The notes: generated by a model not told the origin, from the sequence alone. Numbered from the stretch's first letter, positions 1 to 10,643 are shown. The stretch is 64,000 bases of DNA from Rodentibacter rarus (GCF_001998965.1 NZ_MLHJ01000013.1:1-64000), one strand, 5' to 3'. Numbers and translations: made by a program.

Positions 1-40
1 GTGTCCGAATTTTAACCTATTGAAATAATTTGATTTTTAT

Positions 41-150
41 AACAGACACACGCAGTGTGTCCCTACGTTCTGTTAAAATTTCTGTTTTTGTGCATTTGCT
101 ACATAATACCGAAAAAATCTGCACCTTAATCAGTTGAACTTGAATCCAAC
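41..150 (+). repeat. degenerate dispersed repeat, copy A
   Basis: This stretch carries the signature TGCTACATAATACCGAAAAA, which recurs in altered form near 34.68 kb and 61.18 kb. In one frame the part from about 79 to 129 reads VHLLHNTEKICTLIS then stop, parallel to VQLLHNVEKLVKN in the second copy. I see no complete gene in positions 1-184. The family is not one I can name; it may be a decayed small ORF that is dispersed in the genome. Confidence 0.45.
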
Positions 151-165
151 TTTTGGGGTGCAGAT
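111..165 (-). terminator. purF terminator built from IS3-like ends
   Basis: On the minus strand ATCTGCACC (165-157) pairs with GGTGCAGAT (125-117), with an inner AGTTG/CAACT pairing, and is followed by a T run (117-112). This fits an intrinsic terminator just past the purF stop. The outer sequence TGCACCCCAAAAGTTGG resembles the terminal inverted repeats of IS3-family (IS150-group) elements as I remember them, so the hairpin may be two IS ends left after internal deletion. Confidence 0.6.
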
Positions 166-184
166 CAATTTTTAGCGAACTTTT

Positions 185-1702
185 TTATCGTTCATTATGG
201 ATTTCTAAATTTGTCGCATCTTTTTCACGGTTTTTCTTCGCTGAATCATTACGTTGCGAGGCAATGCTCTCTAAATATTCCAGTGTAACATCGCCTGTTA
301 TATATTCCCCTGTAAAGACAGAACAATCAAACCCTTTAATCGCAGGATTTTCTTGCTGAACCGACTCCGTTAAAGCATTGAGATCTTGGAAAATCAGCTT
401 ATCTACACCAATTAATTTCGCAATTTCCTCCACACTGCGATCATAGGCAATGAGTTCATTTTTTGTTGGCATATCAATACCATAGACATTTGGGTAACGA
501 ATTTCCGGAGCGGCGGAAGCAAAATAAATTTTCTTGGCGCCGGCGGCTCGTGCCATGTTGACAATTTGTTCCGATGTGGTACCTCGAACAATAGAATCGT
601 CCACCAGTAACACATTTTTATCTTTAAATTCCGCTTTAATAGTGTTGAGCTTACGGCGAACAGAGCTAATACGTTGGGCTTGCCCCGGCATAATAAAGGT
701 GCGTCCCACATAACGGTTTTTCACAAAACCTTGGCGATAAGGTTTATTCAACACATTAGAAATTTGTAAAGCAATATCCGTTGAAGTTTCCGGCACGGGA
801 ATGACCACATCAATGTTGTCTAATTCGTCCCGCCATTCTTGTGCAATTTTTTTTCCTAAACGCTCGCCCATATGAACACGAGCCGCATAAACGGAAACAC
901 CATCCATAATGGAATCAGGACGGGCAAAATAGACATATTCAAAAATACAAGGATTTAATACCGCACTTTCAGCACATTGTCGGGCATAAAGTTCCCCCTC
1001 GAAGGTCACATAAATGGCTTCACCCGGTGCGACATCACGGACAAACTCATAACCTGCCACATCTAAAGCAACGGTTTCAGAGGCAAACATATATTCTGTT
1101 TTACCGTTTTCTTCACGCTGCCCCAACACTAAAGGGCGAATACCAAAGGGATCACGGAATGCCACCATACCATGCCCAATAATCATCGCAAGACAAGCAT
1201 AAGCACCACGGACATCTTTATGGGTTTTGCTTACCGCATAAAAAATATCCTGAGGATCTAAATGGTCTTGTGGAATATTATCAAGGTGATTGGCAAAAAT
1301 GTTTAAAAGCAGTTCGGAGTCAGAATTAGTATTCACATGGCGACGAGCGGTTTTAAACACTTTTTCCTTCAATTCTACTGAATTGGTTAAGTTACCATTA
1401 TGAACCAATGTGACCCCATAGGGTGAATTGACATAGAAAGGTTGTGCTTCCGAAACACTTGAACTCCCCGCAGTGGGATAACGCACGTGCCCCATACCGG
1501 CATTGCCTTGTAACCGCAACATATGCTCATGTCGAAACACATCACTGACTAACCCATTGGCTTTACGCAAACGGAAGCGATTTTCATCATCTATTGTCAC
1601 GATCCCTGCGGCATCTTGTCCACGATGTTGCAACAACGTTAACGCAGCATAAATAGATTCATTAACCGGACTTTGACTCACAATACCAACGATACCACAC
1701 AT
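185..1702 (-). CDS. purF: amidophosphoribosyltransferase PurF
   Basis: First committed step of de novo purine synthesis: PRPP and glutamine give phosphoribosylamine. The 505-residue protein begins MCGIVGIV, so Cys2 becomes the N-terminal nucleophile of the class II glutamine amidotransferase domain (about 1-230). HNGNLTN is at 101-107. The phosphoribosyltransferase domain follows, with the PRPP loop [14 protein letters not shown] at 364-377. Length is normal for the family. It lies 10 bp downstream of cvpA, the usual gamma-proteobacterial pair, and is presumably transcribed from the PurR-controlled promoter upstream of cvpA. Confidence 0.97.
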   Translation of the reverse strand: MCGIVGIVSQSPVNESIYAALTLLQHRGQDAAGIVTIDDENRFRLRKANGLVSDVFRHEHMLRLQGNAGMGHVRYPTAGSSSVSEAQPFYVNSPYGVTLVHNGNLTNSVELKEKVFKTARRHVNTNSDSELLLNIFANHLDNIPQDHLDPQDIFYAVSKTHKDVRGAYACLAMIIGHGMVAFRDPFGIRPLVLGQREENGKTEYMFASETVALDVAGYEFVRDVAPGEAIYVTFEGELYARQCAESAVLNPCIFEYVYFARPDSIMDGVSVYAARVHMGERLGKKIAQEWRDELDNIDVVIPVPETSTDIALQISNVLNKPYRQGFVKNRYVGRTFIMPGQAQRISSVRRKLNTIKAEFKDKNVLLVDDSIVRGTTSEQIVNMARAAGAKKIYFASAAPEIRYPNVYGIDMPTKNELIAYDRSVEEIAKLIGVDKLIFQDLNALTESVQQENPAIKGFDCSVFTGEYITGDVTLEYLESIASQRNDSAKKNREKDATNLEIHNER

Positions 1703-1712
1703 TTCATAACCC

Positions 1713-2204
1713 TTATTGACTAAATGTTGAATTTAAGAAACTGGAACTTGCTTGAAGCTGCTGGAAAAACCATTCAATAATAAACCCAAAGTGCGGAATC
1801 AATGCCGATTCTTTCCACCAATCGGTTTGTTCAAAATTTGTGAAGGTATCCAAGAAAAATAAGATCGCTGCAACAATTAATGCACCACGCAATAAACCAA
1901 ATACAGCCCCCAATACACGATCAGTACCGGTTAGCCCGCTTTTATCGACTAGCTGTGCAATGACAAAATTAACGATAGCACCGACAATTAATGTCAATAC
2001 AAACAAAATACCAATTGCCGTGCCGTTGCGTACGTACATTGATTCAATTTGTGTTAAATAGGTAGCAAGGTAAGGATAGAACTGACTTGCCACGATAAAT
2101 GCAACCACCCAACTGGCAAGTGATAAGACTTCGCGCACAAAACCACGGAGTAAACTAACAAGAATAGAAAAAGCGATGATGCTAATAATAATGTAATCGA
2201 TCAT
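1713..2204 (-). CDS. cvpA: CvpA family inner-membrane protein
   Basis: Small inner-membrane protein encoded ahead of purF and named for colicin V production in E. coli; its biochemical role is not settled. The start is placed at the ATG giving [15 protein letters not shown], which matches the family N terminus and has GAGAG about 9 bases upstream. An in-frame upstream start would add ten residues unlike the family. About four hydrophobic segments are visible (roughly 4-20, 25-45, 62-82, 100-120). First gene of a cvpA-purF transcript. Confidence 0.93.
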   Translation of the reverse strand: MIDYIIISIIAFSILVSLLRGFVREVLSLASWVVAFIVASQFYPYLATYLTQIESMYVRNGTAIGILFVLTLIVGAIVNFVIAQLVDKSGLTGTDRVLGAVFGLLRGALIVAAILFFLDTFTNFEQTDWWKESALIPHFGFIIEWFFQQLQASSSFLNSTFSQ

Positions 2205-2271
2205 GAAAAAATCTCTCAATAAAAAGAGCTGCATAAAGCAGCCTGCGTATTCTACAAAAAATAAAACAAAA

Positions 2272-2287
2272 AAGAAAACGTTTGCGT
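2272..2287 (-). promoter_or_regulatory. PurR operator upstream of cvpA-purF
   Basis: The minus strand reads ACGCAAACGTTTTCTT, which fits the E. coli PurR consensus ACGCAAACGTTTNCNT and closely resembles the operator I know at E. coli cvpA-purF. It lies 68 bp ahead of the cvpA start, a sensible position for repression. Repression by purine-bound PurR is inferred; no purR gene is in the window. Confidence 0.8.
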
Positions 2288-2300
2288 AAGATTAATTAGG

Positions 2301-2744
2301 CTAAATCTCTTGCCAAAATGAAGAGGCTAATCGTTGCTCCGCTTTCCTTAAAACTTCAGCCAAATGTTGATATTTTGGAGTACCCTCAACAATCGGTATA
2401 GGCTCATTGATCTTTTTTAGACGTTCACAAATGTCGTAAAACCAGACCGCACTTTGTCCGCTTAAAGGGGTTTCGGCACGTTTCCCCAACCAGTATAGCC
2501 CTTGTAATGGAAGCGCCAGTGCAAAAAGTGCGGTCAAAATTGCAGTAGATAATGCCATAATGTCCTGTTTTACATAAAGTTGCTGCCACACCACGGCAAA
2601 TACAGCAATTAACGGCATGGTTTTTTGCGCAAAATTGGTGGTTTTTATAACGCGATTTTCAGGGAAAATCATGCCCAATTTAGCCTCTTTTGGCCAAGTG
2701 TTGAGATAAATTTGCCCCTGTTTCAAAATAGCAAAAAACGACAT
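2301..2744 (-). CDS. yfbV: UPF0208 membrane protein YfbV
   Basis: A 147-residue protein matching the YfbV family along its length: GQIYLNTWP near the N terminus, NRVIKTT, then two hydrophobic segments (about 45-60 and 67-85) ending in [10 protein letters not shown], and a cytoplasmic tail. AAGGGAG lies about 5 bases before the ATG. In E. coli yfbV also sits divergently beside ackA-pta, and the protein has been linked to insulation of the Ter macrodomain. Function here is inferred from family membership. Confidence 0.9.
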   Translation of the reverse strand: MSFFAILKQGQIYLNTWPKEAKLGMIFPENRVIKTTNFAQKTMPLIAVFAVVWQQLYVKQDIMALSTAILTALFALALPLQGLYWLGKRAETPLSGQSAVWFYDICERLKKINEPIPIVEGTPKYQHLAEVLRKAEQRLASSFWQEI

Positions 2745-2909
2745 AAAACTCCCTTAAAAATAACCGCACTTATCATACCCCAGTTCGCTTATGATTTCTA
2801 TCTCATCAAATCGAGGGAGATTTCACCTTTCTTTGACTGAAGTCAGTTTTTTTCTTCCACAATGAATTTATTTTATTAGATAAAAGGTGTATTCTATGCG
2901 GGCTTTTGG

Positions 2910-2937
2910 TTTGTTCATTCACAATGAAATGAACAAA
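2910..2937 (+). repeat. perfect inverted repeat ahead of ackA
   Basis: TTTGTTCATT (2910-2919) and AATGAACAAA (2928-2937) form a perfect 10-bp inverted repeat around an 8-base centre, 34 bp before the ackA start. It could be an operator or a 5' leader hairpin. No T run follows, so it is not a terminator. The binding factor is unknown. Confidence 0.6.
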
Positions 2938-2971
2938 TTTCTATCAACTTTCAATCTACAATAGGTTTCTT

Positions 2972-4171
2972 ATGTCAAAACTTGTTCTTATCCTTAACTG
3001 TGGTAGCTCATCATTAAAATTCTCAATCCTTGATCCTATTTCAGGCGATGAAAAATTATCAGGTTTAGCTGAAGCCTTCTATTTACCGGAAGCGCGCATT
3101 AAGTGGAAATTGCACGGTGAAAAAGGGCAAGCAGACTTAGGTGCGGGTGCAGCTCACGCTGAAGCATTAAATTTTATCGTTGAAAATATTTTTACCAAAG
3201 ATCCGACATTGCAAAATAGCATTTCTGCGATTGGTCACCGTATCGTTCACGGTGGTGAGAAATTTACCCAATCTGCATTAATTACCGATGAAGTGGTTCG
3301 TGAAATTGAAAATGCGATTCAATTTGCCCCATTACACAACCCGGCGCATTTAATCGGTATTCGTGAAGCGTTCAAATTATTCCCTGAATTAAAAGATAAA
3401 AATGTGGCCGTATTTGATACCGCTTTCCATCAAACTATGCCGGAAGAAGCTTATTTATATGCATTGCCTTATTCTTTATACAAAGATCACGGCGTTCGCC
3501 GTTATGGTGCTCATGGTACAAGCCACTACTATGTTAGCCGCCAAGCCGCAAAACGTTTAGGGGTTGCTGAAGATAAAGTTAATGTCATTACTTGTCATTT
3601 AGGTAATGGTGCTTCCGTGGCGGCGATCCGTTATGGTGAATGTATTGATACCTCAATGGGATTAACCCCATTAGAAGGGTTAGTGATGGGAACACGTTCT
3701 GGTGATATCGATCCGGCGATCATCTTCTATATGCACAAAACCTTAGGGATGTCCGTTGAGGAAATCGAAACAACCTTAACTAAAAAATCCGGTCTTTTAG
3801 GTTTAACCGAAGTCACCAGTGACTGTCGCTACGCTGAAGATAACTATGATTCTGAAGTACCGGCTAAACGGGCATTAGATGTGTTCTGCTATCGTTTAGC
3901 AAAATACATCGGTTCTTATATGGCGGTGATTGGTGAACGTTTAGATGCCATCGTCTTCACCGGTGGTATTGGTGAAAACTCCGCACACGTGCGTGAAATT
4001 ACCTTAAATCACTTAAAGCTATTCGGTTACCAAATTGATGAAGAACGTAACCTTGCTGCACGTTTTGGTAATGAAGGGGTTATTACCAAAGAAGGTTCAC
4101 CACTTGCTATGGTTATCCCAACTAATGAAGAGCTCGTCATTGCACAAGATACTGCAAAACTTTGTTTCTAA
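2972..4171 (+). CDS. ackA: acetate kinase AckA
   Basis: Interconverts acetyl phosphate and acetate with ATP formation, the second step of the Pta-AckA pathway. The 399-residue protein is the normal family length. It starts [15 protein letters not shown], the phosphate-binding motif of the acetokinase (ASKHA) fold, and later has HLGNGAS and FTGGIGENS. The gene precedes pta and is separated from it by a 70-bp gap with a hairpin, so pta may be expressed by read-through or from its own promoter. Confidence 0.97.
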   Translation: MSKLVLILNCGSSSLKFSILDPISGDEKLSGLAEAFYLPEARIKWKLHGEKGQADLGAGAAHAEALNFIVENIFTKDPTLQNSISAIGHRIVHGGEKFTQSALITDEVVREIENAIQFAPLHNPAHLIGIREAFKLFPELKDKNVAVFDTAFHQTMPEEAYLYALPYSLYKDHGVRRYGAHGTSHYYVSRQAAKRLGVAEDKVNVITCHLGNGASVAAIRYGECIDTSMGLTPLEGLVMGTRSGDIDPAIIFYMHKTLGMSVEEIETTLTKKSGLLGLTEVTSDCRYAEDNYDSEVPAKRALDVFCYRLAKYIGSYMAVIGERLDAIVFTGGIGENSAHVREITLNHLKLFGYQIDEERNLAARFGNEGVITKEGSPLAMVIPTNEELVIAQDTAKLCF

Positions 4172-4185
4172 TTTAACTTAATCAC

Positions 4186-4216
4186 AAACTGCCGAATTTT
4201 CCGGCAGTTTTTCTTT
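4186..4216 (+). terminator. hairpin between ackA and pta
   Basis: AAACTGCCG (4186-4194) pairs with CGGCAGTTT (4202-4210) around a 7-base loop and runs into TTC and further Ts. It has the form of an intrinsic terminator lying inside the ackA-pta pair, so it probably attenuates rather than fully separates the genes. Confidence 0.8.
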
Positions 4217-4241
4217 ACAACTCAATCAATTAAGGTTTGTT

Positions 4242-6380
4242 ATGTCTCGTACCATTATCCTTATTCCAATTAGCGCAGGTGTGGGTTTAACCAGTGTCAG
4301 TCTCGGTTTAATCCAATCTCTTGAACAAAAAGGGGCGAAAGTCGGTTTTATGAAACCGATTTCTCAGCCAAACTCAGGTGAAGATCAATTGGATCGCACC
4401 ACCTCTATCGTGCGTACCAGTACCACCTTGGAAACTGCCGAGCCTTTTATGCTCAGCGTAGCGGAATCCTTAATCGGTCAAAATCAATCTGACGTATTAT
4501 TAGAAAAAATTGTTGAAAATCATCAACAGCTTTCAAAAAACAATGAAATCGTGGTAGTTGAGGGTTTAATTCCAACCCGTAAACATACTTATGCCAATAG
4601 CATTAACTATGAAATTGCCCAAGCATTAGATGCCGAAATCATTTTAGTGGCCGCACCGGCGACAGAAACACCGGTAGAACTTAAAGAACGAGTGGAAGCT
4701 GCGGCATCGTTGTTCGGGGGTAAAAATAACCCGAATTTATTGGGTGTAGTGGTGAATAAATTTAATGCACCGATTGATGAATCCGGTCGTACCCGTCCGG
4801 ATCTCACGGAAATTTTTGATTCTTTCCAACACAGCCACAATAGTGAAGCTGAGTTGGCAAAATTGTTTGCAAACGGTGCTATCAAACTACTCGCTTGCGT
4901 GCCTTGGTCTGCCGATTTAATTGCCACCCGAGCCATTGATTTGGTCAAACACTTAGGGGCAGCGATTATTAATGAAGGGGATATCAACCGCCGTATTCGT
5001 GGCATTACTTTTTGTGCAAGAAGCCTACCAAATATGGTGGAGCATTTCCGTGCGGGCAGTCTGTTAGTGGTTTCAGCCGATCGCCCTGATGTGATTGTCG
5101 CCTCTGCGCTGGCAGCGTCAAATGGTGTCGAAATTGGGGGGATGTTATTAACCGGCGGCTACAAAATTGATGCGCAAATTAACAAACTTTGCCAACATAC
5201 TTTTGAAACCACAAAATTACCAATTTTCCGTATTGAAGGTAATACGTGGCAAACCGCATTAAGCCTGCAAAGTTTTAATCTTGAAGTGCCGGTTGATGAT
5301 AAAGAACGCATTGAAAACATTAAAAGCTATATGAGCGAACAATTCGATGCCGAATTTATCAACAGTTTAGTGGCAGGATCTACCCGTTTACGCCGTTTAT
5401 CTCCACCGGCATTCCGTTTCCAATTAACCGAATTAGCCCGTGCAGCGAAAAAACGTATCGTCCTTCCTGAAGGGGATGAGCCTCGTACTATTAAAGCCGC
5501 TGCGCTTTGCGCTGAGCGTGGTATTGCAGAATGTGTATTATTAGCCGATCCCGCCTCTGTTCAACGTGTTGCTGAAGCGCAAGGTGTGGAATTAGGAAAA
5601 GGTATCACCATAATCAACCCGGCAGATGTGCGTGAAAATTATGTGGCACGTTTAGTTGAGCTTCGCAAAGCGAAAGGCATGACAGAAACCGCTGCTCGTG
5701 AACAATTGGAAGACACCGTTGTGCTGGGTACGATGATGTTAGAAGCCAACGAAGTGGACGGTTTAGTTTCAGGTGCGGTGCATACCACAGCCAATACCAT
5801 TCGCCCACCGATGCAAATTATTAAAACCGCACCGGGTAGCTCCATTGTTTCGTCTATTTTCTTTATGTTGTTACCGGATCAAGTGTTAGTCTATGGTGAC
5901 TGTGCGGTAAACCCGGATCCGAATGCCGAGCAACTGGCTGAAATTGCTATTCAGTCCGCAGATTCTGCGAAAGCCTTTGGTATTGATCCGAAAGTGGCGA
6001 TGATTTCTTATTCTACCGGTACCTCAGGCAGTGGTGCGGATGTCGAAAAAGTGAAAGAAGCCACCCGTATTGCAAAAGAGAAACGTCCGGATTTATTGAT
6101 TGACGGTCCATTACAATATGATGCGGCAGTGATGGAAGATGTGGCACGCTCTAAAGCACCAAATTCTCCGGTTGCCGGTAAAGCCACCGTTTTCGTCTTC
6201 CCGGATTTGAATACAGGGAATACCACCTATAAAGCGGTGCAACGCTCGGCTGATTTAGTGTCTATCGGCCCAATGCTCCAAGGTATGCGTAAACCGGTTA
6301 ATGACCTCTCGCGTGGTGCATTGGTCGATGATATTGTCTATACCATTGCATTAACCGCAATCCAAGCGACACAAAACTAA
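4242..6380 (+). CDS. pta: phosphate acetyltransferase Pta (long form)
   Basis: Converts acetyl-CoA and phosphate to acetyl phosphate and CoA. At 712 residues it is the long, three-domain type. The N-terminal P-loop-like domain has [12 protein letters not shown], the DRTGG-type middle domain lies around 220-340, and the catalytic PTA_PTB domain fills the last 330 residues, with [11 protein letters not shown] and [12 protein letters not shown]. Enteric long-form Pta is allosterically controlled through its N-terminal part. The gene converges on rnd across a shared terminator. Confidence 0.96.
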   Translation: MSRTIILIPISAGVGLTSVSLGLIQSLEQKGAKVGFMKPISQPNSGEDQLDRTTSIVRTSTTLETAEPFMLSVAESLIGQNQSDVLLEKIVENHQQLSKNNEIVVVEGLIPTRKHTYANSINYEIAQALDAEIILVAAPATETPVELKERVEAAASLFGGKNNPNLLGVVVNKFNAPIDESGRTRPDLTEIFDSFQHSHNSEAELAKLFANGAIKLLACVPWSADLIATRAIDLVKHLGAAIINEGDINRRIRGITFCARSLPNMVEHFRAGSLLVVSADRPDVIVASALAASNGVEIGGMLLTGGYKIDAQINKLCQHTFETTKLPIFRIEGNTWQTALSLQSFNLEVPVDDKERIENIKSYMSEQFDAEFINSLVAGSTRLRRLSPPAFRFQLTELARAAKKRIVLPEGDEPRTIKAAALCAERGIAECVLLADPASVQRVAEAQGVELGKGITIINPADVRENYVARLVELRKAKGMTETAAREQLEDTVVLGTMMLEANEVDGLVSGAVHTTANTIRPPMQIIKTAPGSSIVSSIFFMLLPDQVLVYGDCAVNPDPNAEQLAEIAIQSADSAKAFGIDPKVAMISYSTGTSGSGADVEKVKEATRIAKEKRPDLLIDGPLQYDAAVMEDVARSKAPNSPVAGKATVFVFPDLNTGNTTYKAVQRSADLVSIGPMLQGMRKPVNDLSRGALVDDIVYTIALTAIQATQN

Positions 6381-6398
6381 TCGCCATCATAAATAACA

Positions 6399-6438
6399 AT
6401 GACCGCACCTTGATTAACCAAAGTGCGGTCATTTTTTT
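6399..6438. terminator. bidirectional terminator from inverted uptake signals
   Basis: ATGACCGCAC and GTGCGGTCAT form the stem, with a T run on the + side. Both arms contain the uptake-signal core. It lies between the convergent pta and rnd genes and can end both transcripts. Confidence 0.85.
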
Positions 6439-6446
6439 ATGACTTT

Positions 6447-7601
6447 TTAACACTCAATCGATTTCAACAGTGCCAAAAGCTGTAAGCCAATTTCTCTACG
6501 CCACCCAACCAACAAATCCGGTAATTTCTCTTGCGATTCATTGTGTAACCAAGCCCATTTGATTAACGCTTCTAAACTCCGCTTACTGGCTAAAATTTCT
6601 AAAGTTAAGCCTTGTGGGGTGAGCTCATAGGCCTTTTCTTGCAAAAGACGAAGGGCTTTCTTATAACGGAGATCATCAACAATACGCACGATCCGCTTCG
6701 GATAATCATAAGGCGAAATGCGGCGTGCCTGGGCTAAAAGTTGTAACATTTTCTTTCCACGCACCCTCACCTCATTATTAGACAGTCCCATTTCAAGCAT
6801 TTCAGAGGTATTGCGTGGATTATATTTGGCGACTTTCCATAAACTCTCGGATTTCACCACATAAGAAAGGGCAAGATCCCGCTCTATCGCCACATCTTGT
6901 CGCCATTTTGCCAATACTTTTAGACGAGCTAGCTCTAACGGGTTTAATTTCCAAACATTTGGAATATCCAAATAGGCTTTTTCTCCCTCTCTGTCTTGCA
7001 ATTTTTTCGTTTTAGTTAACGCCATCTCACAATCAGACTGTACCGCATGTAACCAAGGGGTTGCCGATAATTCCTTTTGCAAATACTGATAAATCGGTAA
7101 TAAATAATACACATCGCCGGCGGCATAATGTAATTGCGTTTCAGAGAGAGGACGTTTCATCCAATTGGTTCTTGTCGCGCCTTTATCAATCTCGGTATTT
7201 AAATATTTCAAGGCCAATTTTGCCAGCCCCACAGAATTTCCTAATCCTAAGAAACGGGCCATAATTTGGGTATCAATCATCGGTTGCGGTAATTGATCGA
7301 ATTCCTGTAAAAAGACCAGAAGATCTTCGCTACAAGCATGAAGAATTTTCAGTACTTTGCTATCTGCAAGTAAGGCAATAAAAGGCGAAAAATCCGTAAT
7401 CGTTAAAGGGTCGATTAAGGAAATCTGCTCGCCGTCATAAAGCTGAATAAGCCCTAGTTTAGGGAAATAAGTAGAAACACGCACAAATTCCGTATCTAAC
7501 GCCACGGCACTTTTTTGGCGGGCCAACTGGCAACAATCTGCCAATGATTGATTGTTTGTAATGAGAGAAAAGTGCGGTTGATTTTCATATGATTTCATCA
7601 T
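6447..7601 (-). CDS. rnd: ribonuclease D
   Basis: 3'-5' exoribonuclease that trims tRNA precursors. The 384-residue protein has the DEDD exonuclease core: VALDTEFVR (Asp/Glu pair), then HACSEDLLV, and the third acidic site at HYAAGDVYYLLP, followed by an HRDC domain (about 215-290). Length fits E. coli RNase D (375). A GAGAGG motif precedes two consecutive ATG codons, so the start may be one codon later. As in E. coli, rnd follows fadD. Confidence 0.95.
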   Translation of the reverse strand: MMKSYENQPHFSLITNNQSLADCCQLARQKSAVALDTEFVRVSTYFPKLGLIQLYDGEQISLIDPLTITDFSPFIALLADSKVLKILHACSEDLLVFLQEFDQLPQPMIDTQIMARFLGLGNSVGLAKLALKYLNTEIDKGATRTNWMKRPLSETQLHYAAGDVYYLLPIYQYLQKELSATPWLHAVQSDCEMALTKTKKLQDREGEKAYLDIPNVWKLNPLELARLKVLAKWRQDVAIERDLALSYVVKSESLWKVAKYNPRNTSEMLEMGLSNNEVRVRGKKMLQLLAQARRISPYDYPKRIVRIVDDLRYKKALRLLQEKAYELTPQGLTLEILASKRSLEALIKWAWLHNESQEKLPDLLVGWRREIGLQLLALLKSIEC

Positions 7602-7610
7602 AACCTCTCT

Positions 7611-7642
7611 TCAAAAATAAAAATGGGATATTGCTATCCCAT
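7611..7642 (-). terminator. fadD terminator
   Basis: On the minus strand ATGGGATA, a 4-base loop and TATCCCAT form a perfect 8-bp stem, followed by TTTTTATTTTTG. It lies directly downstream of the fadD stop and upstream of rnd. Confidence 0.85.
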
Positions 7643-7657
7643 AATACATCATGTGGT

Positions 7658-9346
7658 TTAATCTTTGCTGCGTTTGGCAAGTTCTTCATCTCGTAGCACC
7701 CGGCGTAAAATTTTTCCCACATTGGTTTTAGGAAGCGCCTCTCGAAATTCGATTTCTTTTGGCACTTTGTAACCGGTCAAATGCTGGCGACAATGTTGAC
7801 GCAATTCATCACGGGTTAAACTTTCATCTTTTTTCACCACAAAAATTTTTATGGTTTCTCCCGACACCTCATTCGGCACACCAATCGCCACCACTTCGGA
7901 CACTTTATAATTTAGCATCACGACATCTTCAATTTCATTCGGGTAAACATTGAAACCCGACACTAAAATCATATCCTTTTTACGATCAACAATGCGTAAA
8001 TTATAGCTCTCATCCATAATGACAATATCACCGGTGGCCATCCAACCGTCTTTAAGCACTTCCTGTGTGGCTTCAGGGCGTTGCCAATAGCCTTGCATCA
8101 CCTGTTCGCCTTTCACCCAAAGCTCACCCGGTTCGCCAATCTCGGCTTCGCTTCCGTCTTCTTTGATAATCTTAATATCCGTATTGGGTACGGGTACGCC
8201 AATAGTGCCATTGTGTTTCACCACATTGATCGGGCAAGCGGCAATAAGCGGGGAACATTCAGTCATTCCATAGCCTTCAATAATGCTACAACCGGTTAAT
8301 TCATGCCAGCGGGTTGCCACGGATTGTTGCACCGCCATTCCGCCCCCCACGGATAACTTTAACGCTGAAAAATCCACTTCTTTGAAATTTTCATTATTTA
8401 ATAAAGCATTAAATAAGGTATTCACGCCGGTAATGGCATGGAAAGGGTATTTTTTCAATTCTTTTACAAAGCCGTCAATATCTCTCGGATTGGTAATCAA
8501 AATCGCCGTGATCCCAAGCTCTACAAACAGCAAGCAATTCACCGTTAAGGCAAAAACGTGATAAAGCGGTAAGGCAAGAATGGCAGTTCTTTGTCGGCTA
8601 TTGTCCCCTAAAAACGGGTCGGCAATCCATTTTGCTTGAAACACATTAGTAATAATATTGCCGTGAGTGAGCATCGCCCCTTTCGCTACACCGGTTGTTC
8701 CGCCGGTATATTGTAAAAAGGCTAAATCTTCCCACTCCACTTGTGGACGCACATATTGGCGATATTTTCCAATGCTCAGCACCTCACGAAAGGTTACCGC
8801 ATGGGGTAACTTATATTTTGGCACTAATTTTTTGACATATTTCACAATGAAATTAACGAGAGTCCGTTTACCAAAGGAAAGTTGATCGCCCATTCGGGTT
8901 AAAATCACGTGTTTAATATTGGTATTAAAGACAATTTTCTCGAGGGTCGAAGCAAAATTTGACACCACCACAATGGTGGTCGCACCGCTATCTTGCAATT
9001 GGTGTTCTAATTCTCGTGGGGTGTAAAGCGGATTGACATTCACCACAATCAGCCCGGCGCGTAATACTCCAAATAAGGCGATAGGATATTGCAATAAATT
9101 TGGCATCATCAATGCAACACGATCACCCCTTTTTAATTTCAGTTCATTTTGCAAATAAGCAGCAAAGGCACGGCTCCGCTCTTCTAATTTTCTGAAAGTT
9201 AACACCTGCCCCATATTAATATAGGCAGGGCGGTCGGGATGCTCGCGTATTGCCTTTTCAAACATATCTAAAATCGAGGCATATTTTGATGTATCCAATT
9301 CCGTTGGAACACCCTCCGGATAATTTTGAAACCAAATTTTTTCCAT
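7658..9346 (-). CDS. fadD: long-chain fatty acid-CoA ligase FadD
   Basis: Activates long-chain fatty acids to acyl-CoA with ATP, giving AMP and pyrophosphate, at the inner face of the cytoplasmic membrane. The 562-residue length matches E. coli FadD (561). The AMP-binding signature [18 protein letters not shown] is clear, then [17 protein letters not shown] and the C-terminal [10 protein letters not shown] and lysine motif TNVGKILRR. The gene sits between slp and rnd in the same order as E. coli. Confidence 0.96.
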   Translation of the reverse strand: MEKIWFQNYPEGVPTELDTSKYASILDMFEKAIREHPDRPAYINMGQVLTFRKLEERSRAFAAYLQNELKLKRGDRVALMMPNLLQYPIALFGVLRAGLIVVNVNPLYTPRELEHQLQDSGATTIVVVSNFASTLEKIVFNTNIKHVILTRMGDQLSFGKRTLVNFIVKYVKKLVPKYKLPHAVTFREVLSIGKYRQYVRPQVEWEDLAFLQYTGGTTGVAKGAMLTHGNIITNVFQAKWIADPFLGDNSRQRTAILALPLYHVFALTVNCLLFVELGITAILITNPRDIDGFVKELKKYPFHAITGVNTLFNALLNNENFKEVDFSALKLSVGGGMAVQQSVATRWHELTGCSIIEGYGMTECSPLIAACPINVVKHNGTIGVPVPNTDIKIIKEDGSEAEIGEPGELWVKGEQVMQGYWQRPEATQEVLKDGWMATGDIVIMDESYNLRIVDRKKDMILVSGFNVYPNEIEDVVMLNYKVSEVVAIGVPNEVSGETIKIFVVKKDESLTRDELRQHCRQHLTGYKVPKEIEFREALPKTNVGKILRRVLRDEELAKRSKD

Positions 9347-9395
9347 TTTTTCTCCTTTATCGTTATCACAAGGAAAAGCGGGGGGATTCTATCAC

Positions 9396-9933
9396 CTAAT
9401 ACAAATAATAGCGAATTTGTGGGGGATAAAACCAATCATAGCGCCAGTAATAACCCCGATTAAATCGCCAATCGTCATAATCCAAATAATAATCGACCCC
9501 AATTTTCCATAAGCGATAATTTTTAACTTTCACTACGGGATAAACATAGTCTGCCTGATCAACCTTGCCAACCTGCTGTTTTTTTAATATCCCGCCCACC
9601 GTAATGTATTGGTTTTTTTAAGATTTCAGGGTCAATAAATCCTTCAAGATAGGCGATAAGTCGCCCATTACTTTGGGCTTCCATCACAGGCTTAGCATTC
9701 CATGAGGCAATCGGAAAACTTAAAATTTCAAGTTCTGTTTGGTTCTCTAACGCCCTAGCCTGAATGATTTTGCCCCCTAAACGAATGGGGTGACAAGCAC
9801 AGGCATAATCCTTCGGTTGAATCAGGGTTAAATCTGTTCGGGTAAAATTTTCCGCCTCAAGCCCTTTCGGAGCAGTGACACAGGCCGTTAATCCTAAAAG
9901 TGCGGTGAAAAATAACGTTATTTTCTTAAGCAT
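9396..9933 (-). pseudogene. Slp/YeaY-like outer-membrane lipoprotein, frameshifted
   Basis: The 5' part (start 9933, MLKKITLFFTALLGLTACVT) has a lipoprotein signal with lipobox LTAC and reads to LEGFIDPEILKK. The 3' part lies in another frame and continues YITVGGILKKQQ, YPVVKVKNYRLW, then a Tyr/Trp-rich tail. The two join if one base is removed from the A7 run (T7 on the + strand at 9613-9619), giving EILKNQYITVGG as expected for Slp. Position between tsaB and fadD matches E. coli yeaY. It may be a pseudogene, slippage-controlled gene or sequencing error. The start overlaps the tsaB stop (TAATG). Confidence 0.82.
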
Positions 9934-10643
9934 TATTCCCTCCCGGGTAATTTTTTCCATGTGACGGTATTACGTAAATAAACGGGTTCAATCTCCAATG
10001 CTGAAATGGCTTTCCCCTGTTGCCAATCATTGATCGCAAGAGGCAACATCGATAAAGCACAAGGCAATTCAATTTCTGACCCTTTTTTTCCGTGTTGAGA
10101 AAATAGCTCATAGGCCCGCCAACCGGTTCCCACTAAAAAATCCTCTCCGGACCCCATTTGCGCCAAGGCTTGCGATGGCGAGCAAACTTGCTCGGGGACA
10201 ATCGGCAGCCAATCAAAAAACGCACCCAAATTTGACCGCACTTTTTGACGTTGAAGGCGACAAAAATACACTTCATCCATTCTTGCATCAATGGCAGCGG
10301 CAACCTGTTCGACTTGATATTGCTCAAATGCCGCCTGTGCCATTGCCGTTAAATTAGAAATAGGCAATACAGGTAAATCCGCGCCTAATGCCAAGCCTTG
10401 CGCCACACTGCACCCCACGCGTACCCCGGTGAAACTCCCCGGCCCCCGCCCAAATGCCAAGGCATCCAGTTGACTCAGGCGAATGCCCGATTGCGCCAAA
10501 ATGTCATCCACCATCGGCAAAATACGTTGGGTATGAGTACGTTGTGCCAATTCATTGATGGCTGTTTTTTCCCCTTTATAATAAAGTGCAACGGAACAGG
10601 CTTCCGTTGAGGTATCCAGTGCAAGTAAGGTTAAATGATCCAT
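9933..10643 (-). CDS. tsaB: tRNA threonylcarbamoyladenosine synthesis protein TsaB
   Basis: Partner of TsaD and TsaE in making t6A37 in tRNAs that read ANN codons. The 236-residue protein has the ASKHA-fold opening LLALDTSTEACSVALY, then FGRGPGSFTGVRVG, typical of TsaB, and lacks the metal-binding histidines of TsaD. Length agrees with E. coli TsaB (231). It follows yoaA by 10 bp and its stop overlaps the slp start, so yoaA-tsaB-slp are probably cotranscribed. Confidence 0.95.
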   Translation of the reverse strand: MDHLTLLALDTSTEACSVALYYKGEKTAINELAQRTHTQRILPMVDDILAQSGIRLSQLDALAFGRGPGSFTGVRVGCSVAQGLALGADLPVLPISNLTAMAQAAFEQYQVEQVAAAIDARMDEVYFCRLQRQKVRSNLGAFFDWLPIVPEQVCSPSQALAQMGSGEDFLVGTGWRAYELFSQHGKKGSEIELPCALSMLPLAINDWQQGKAISALEIEPVYLRNTVTWKKLPGRE

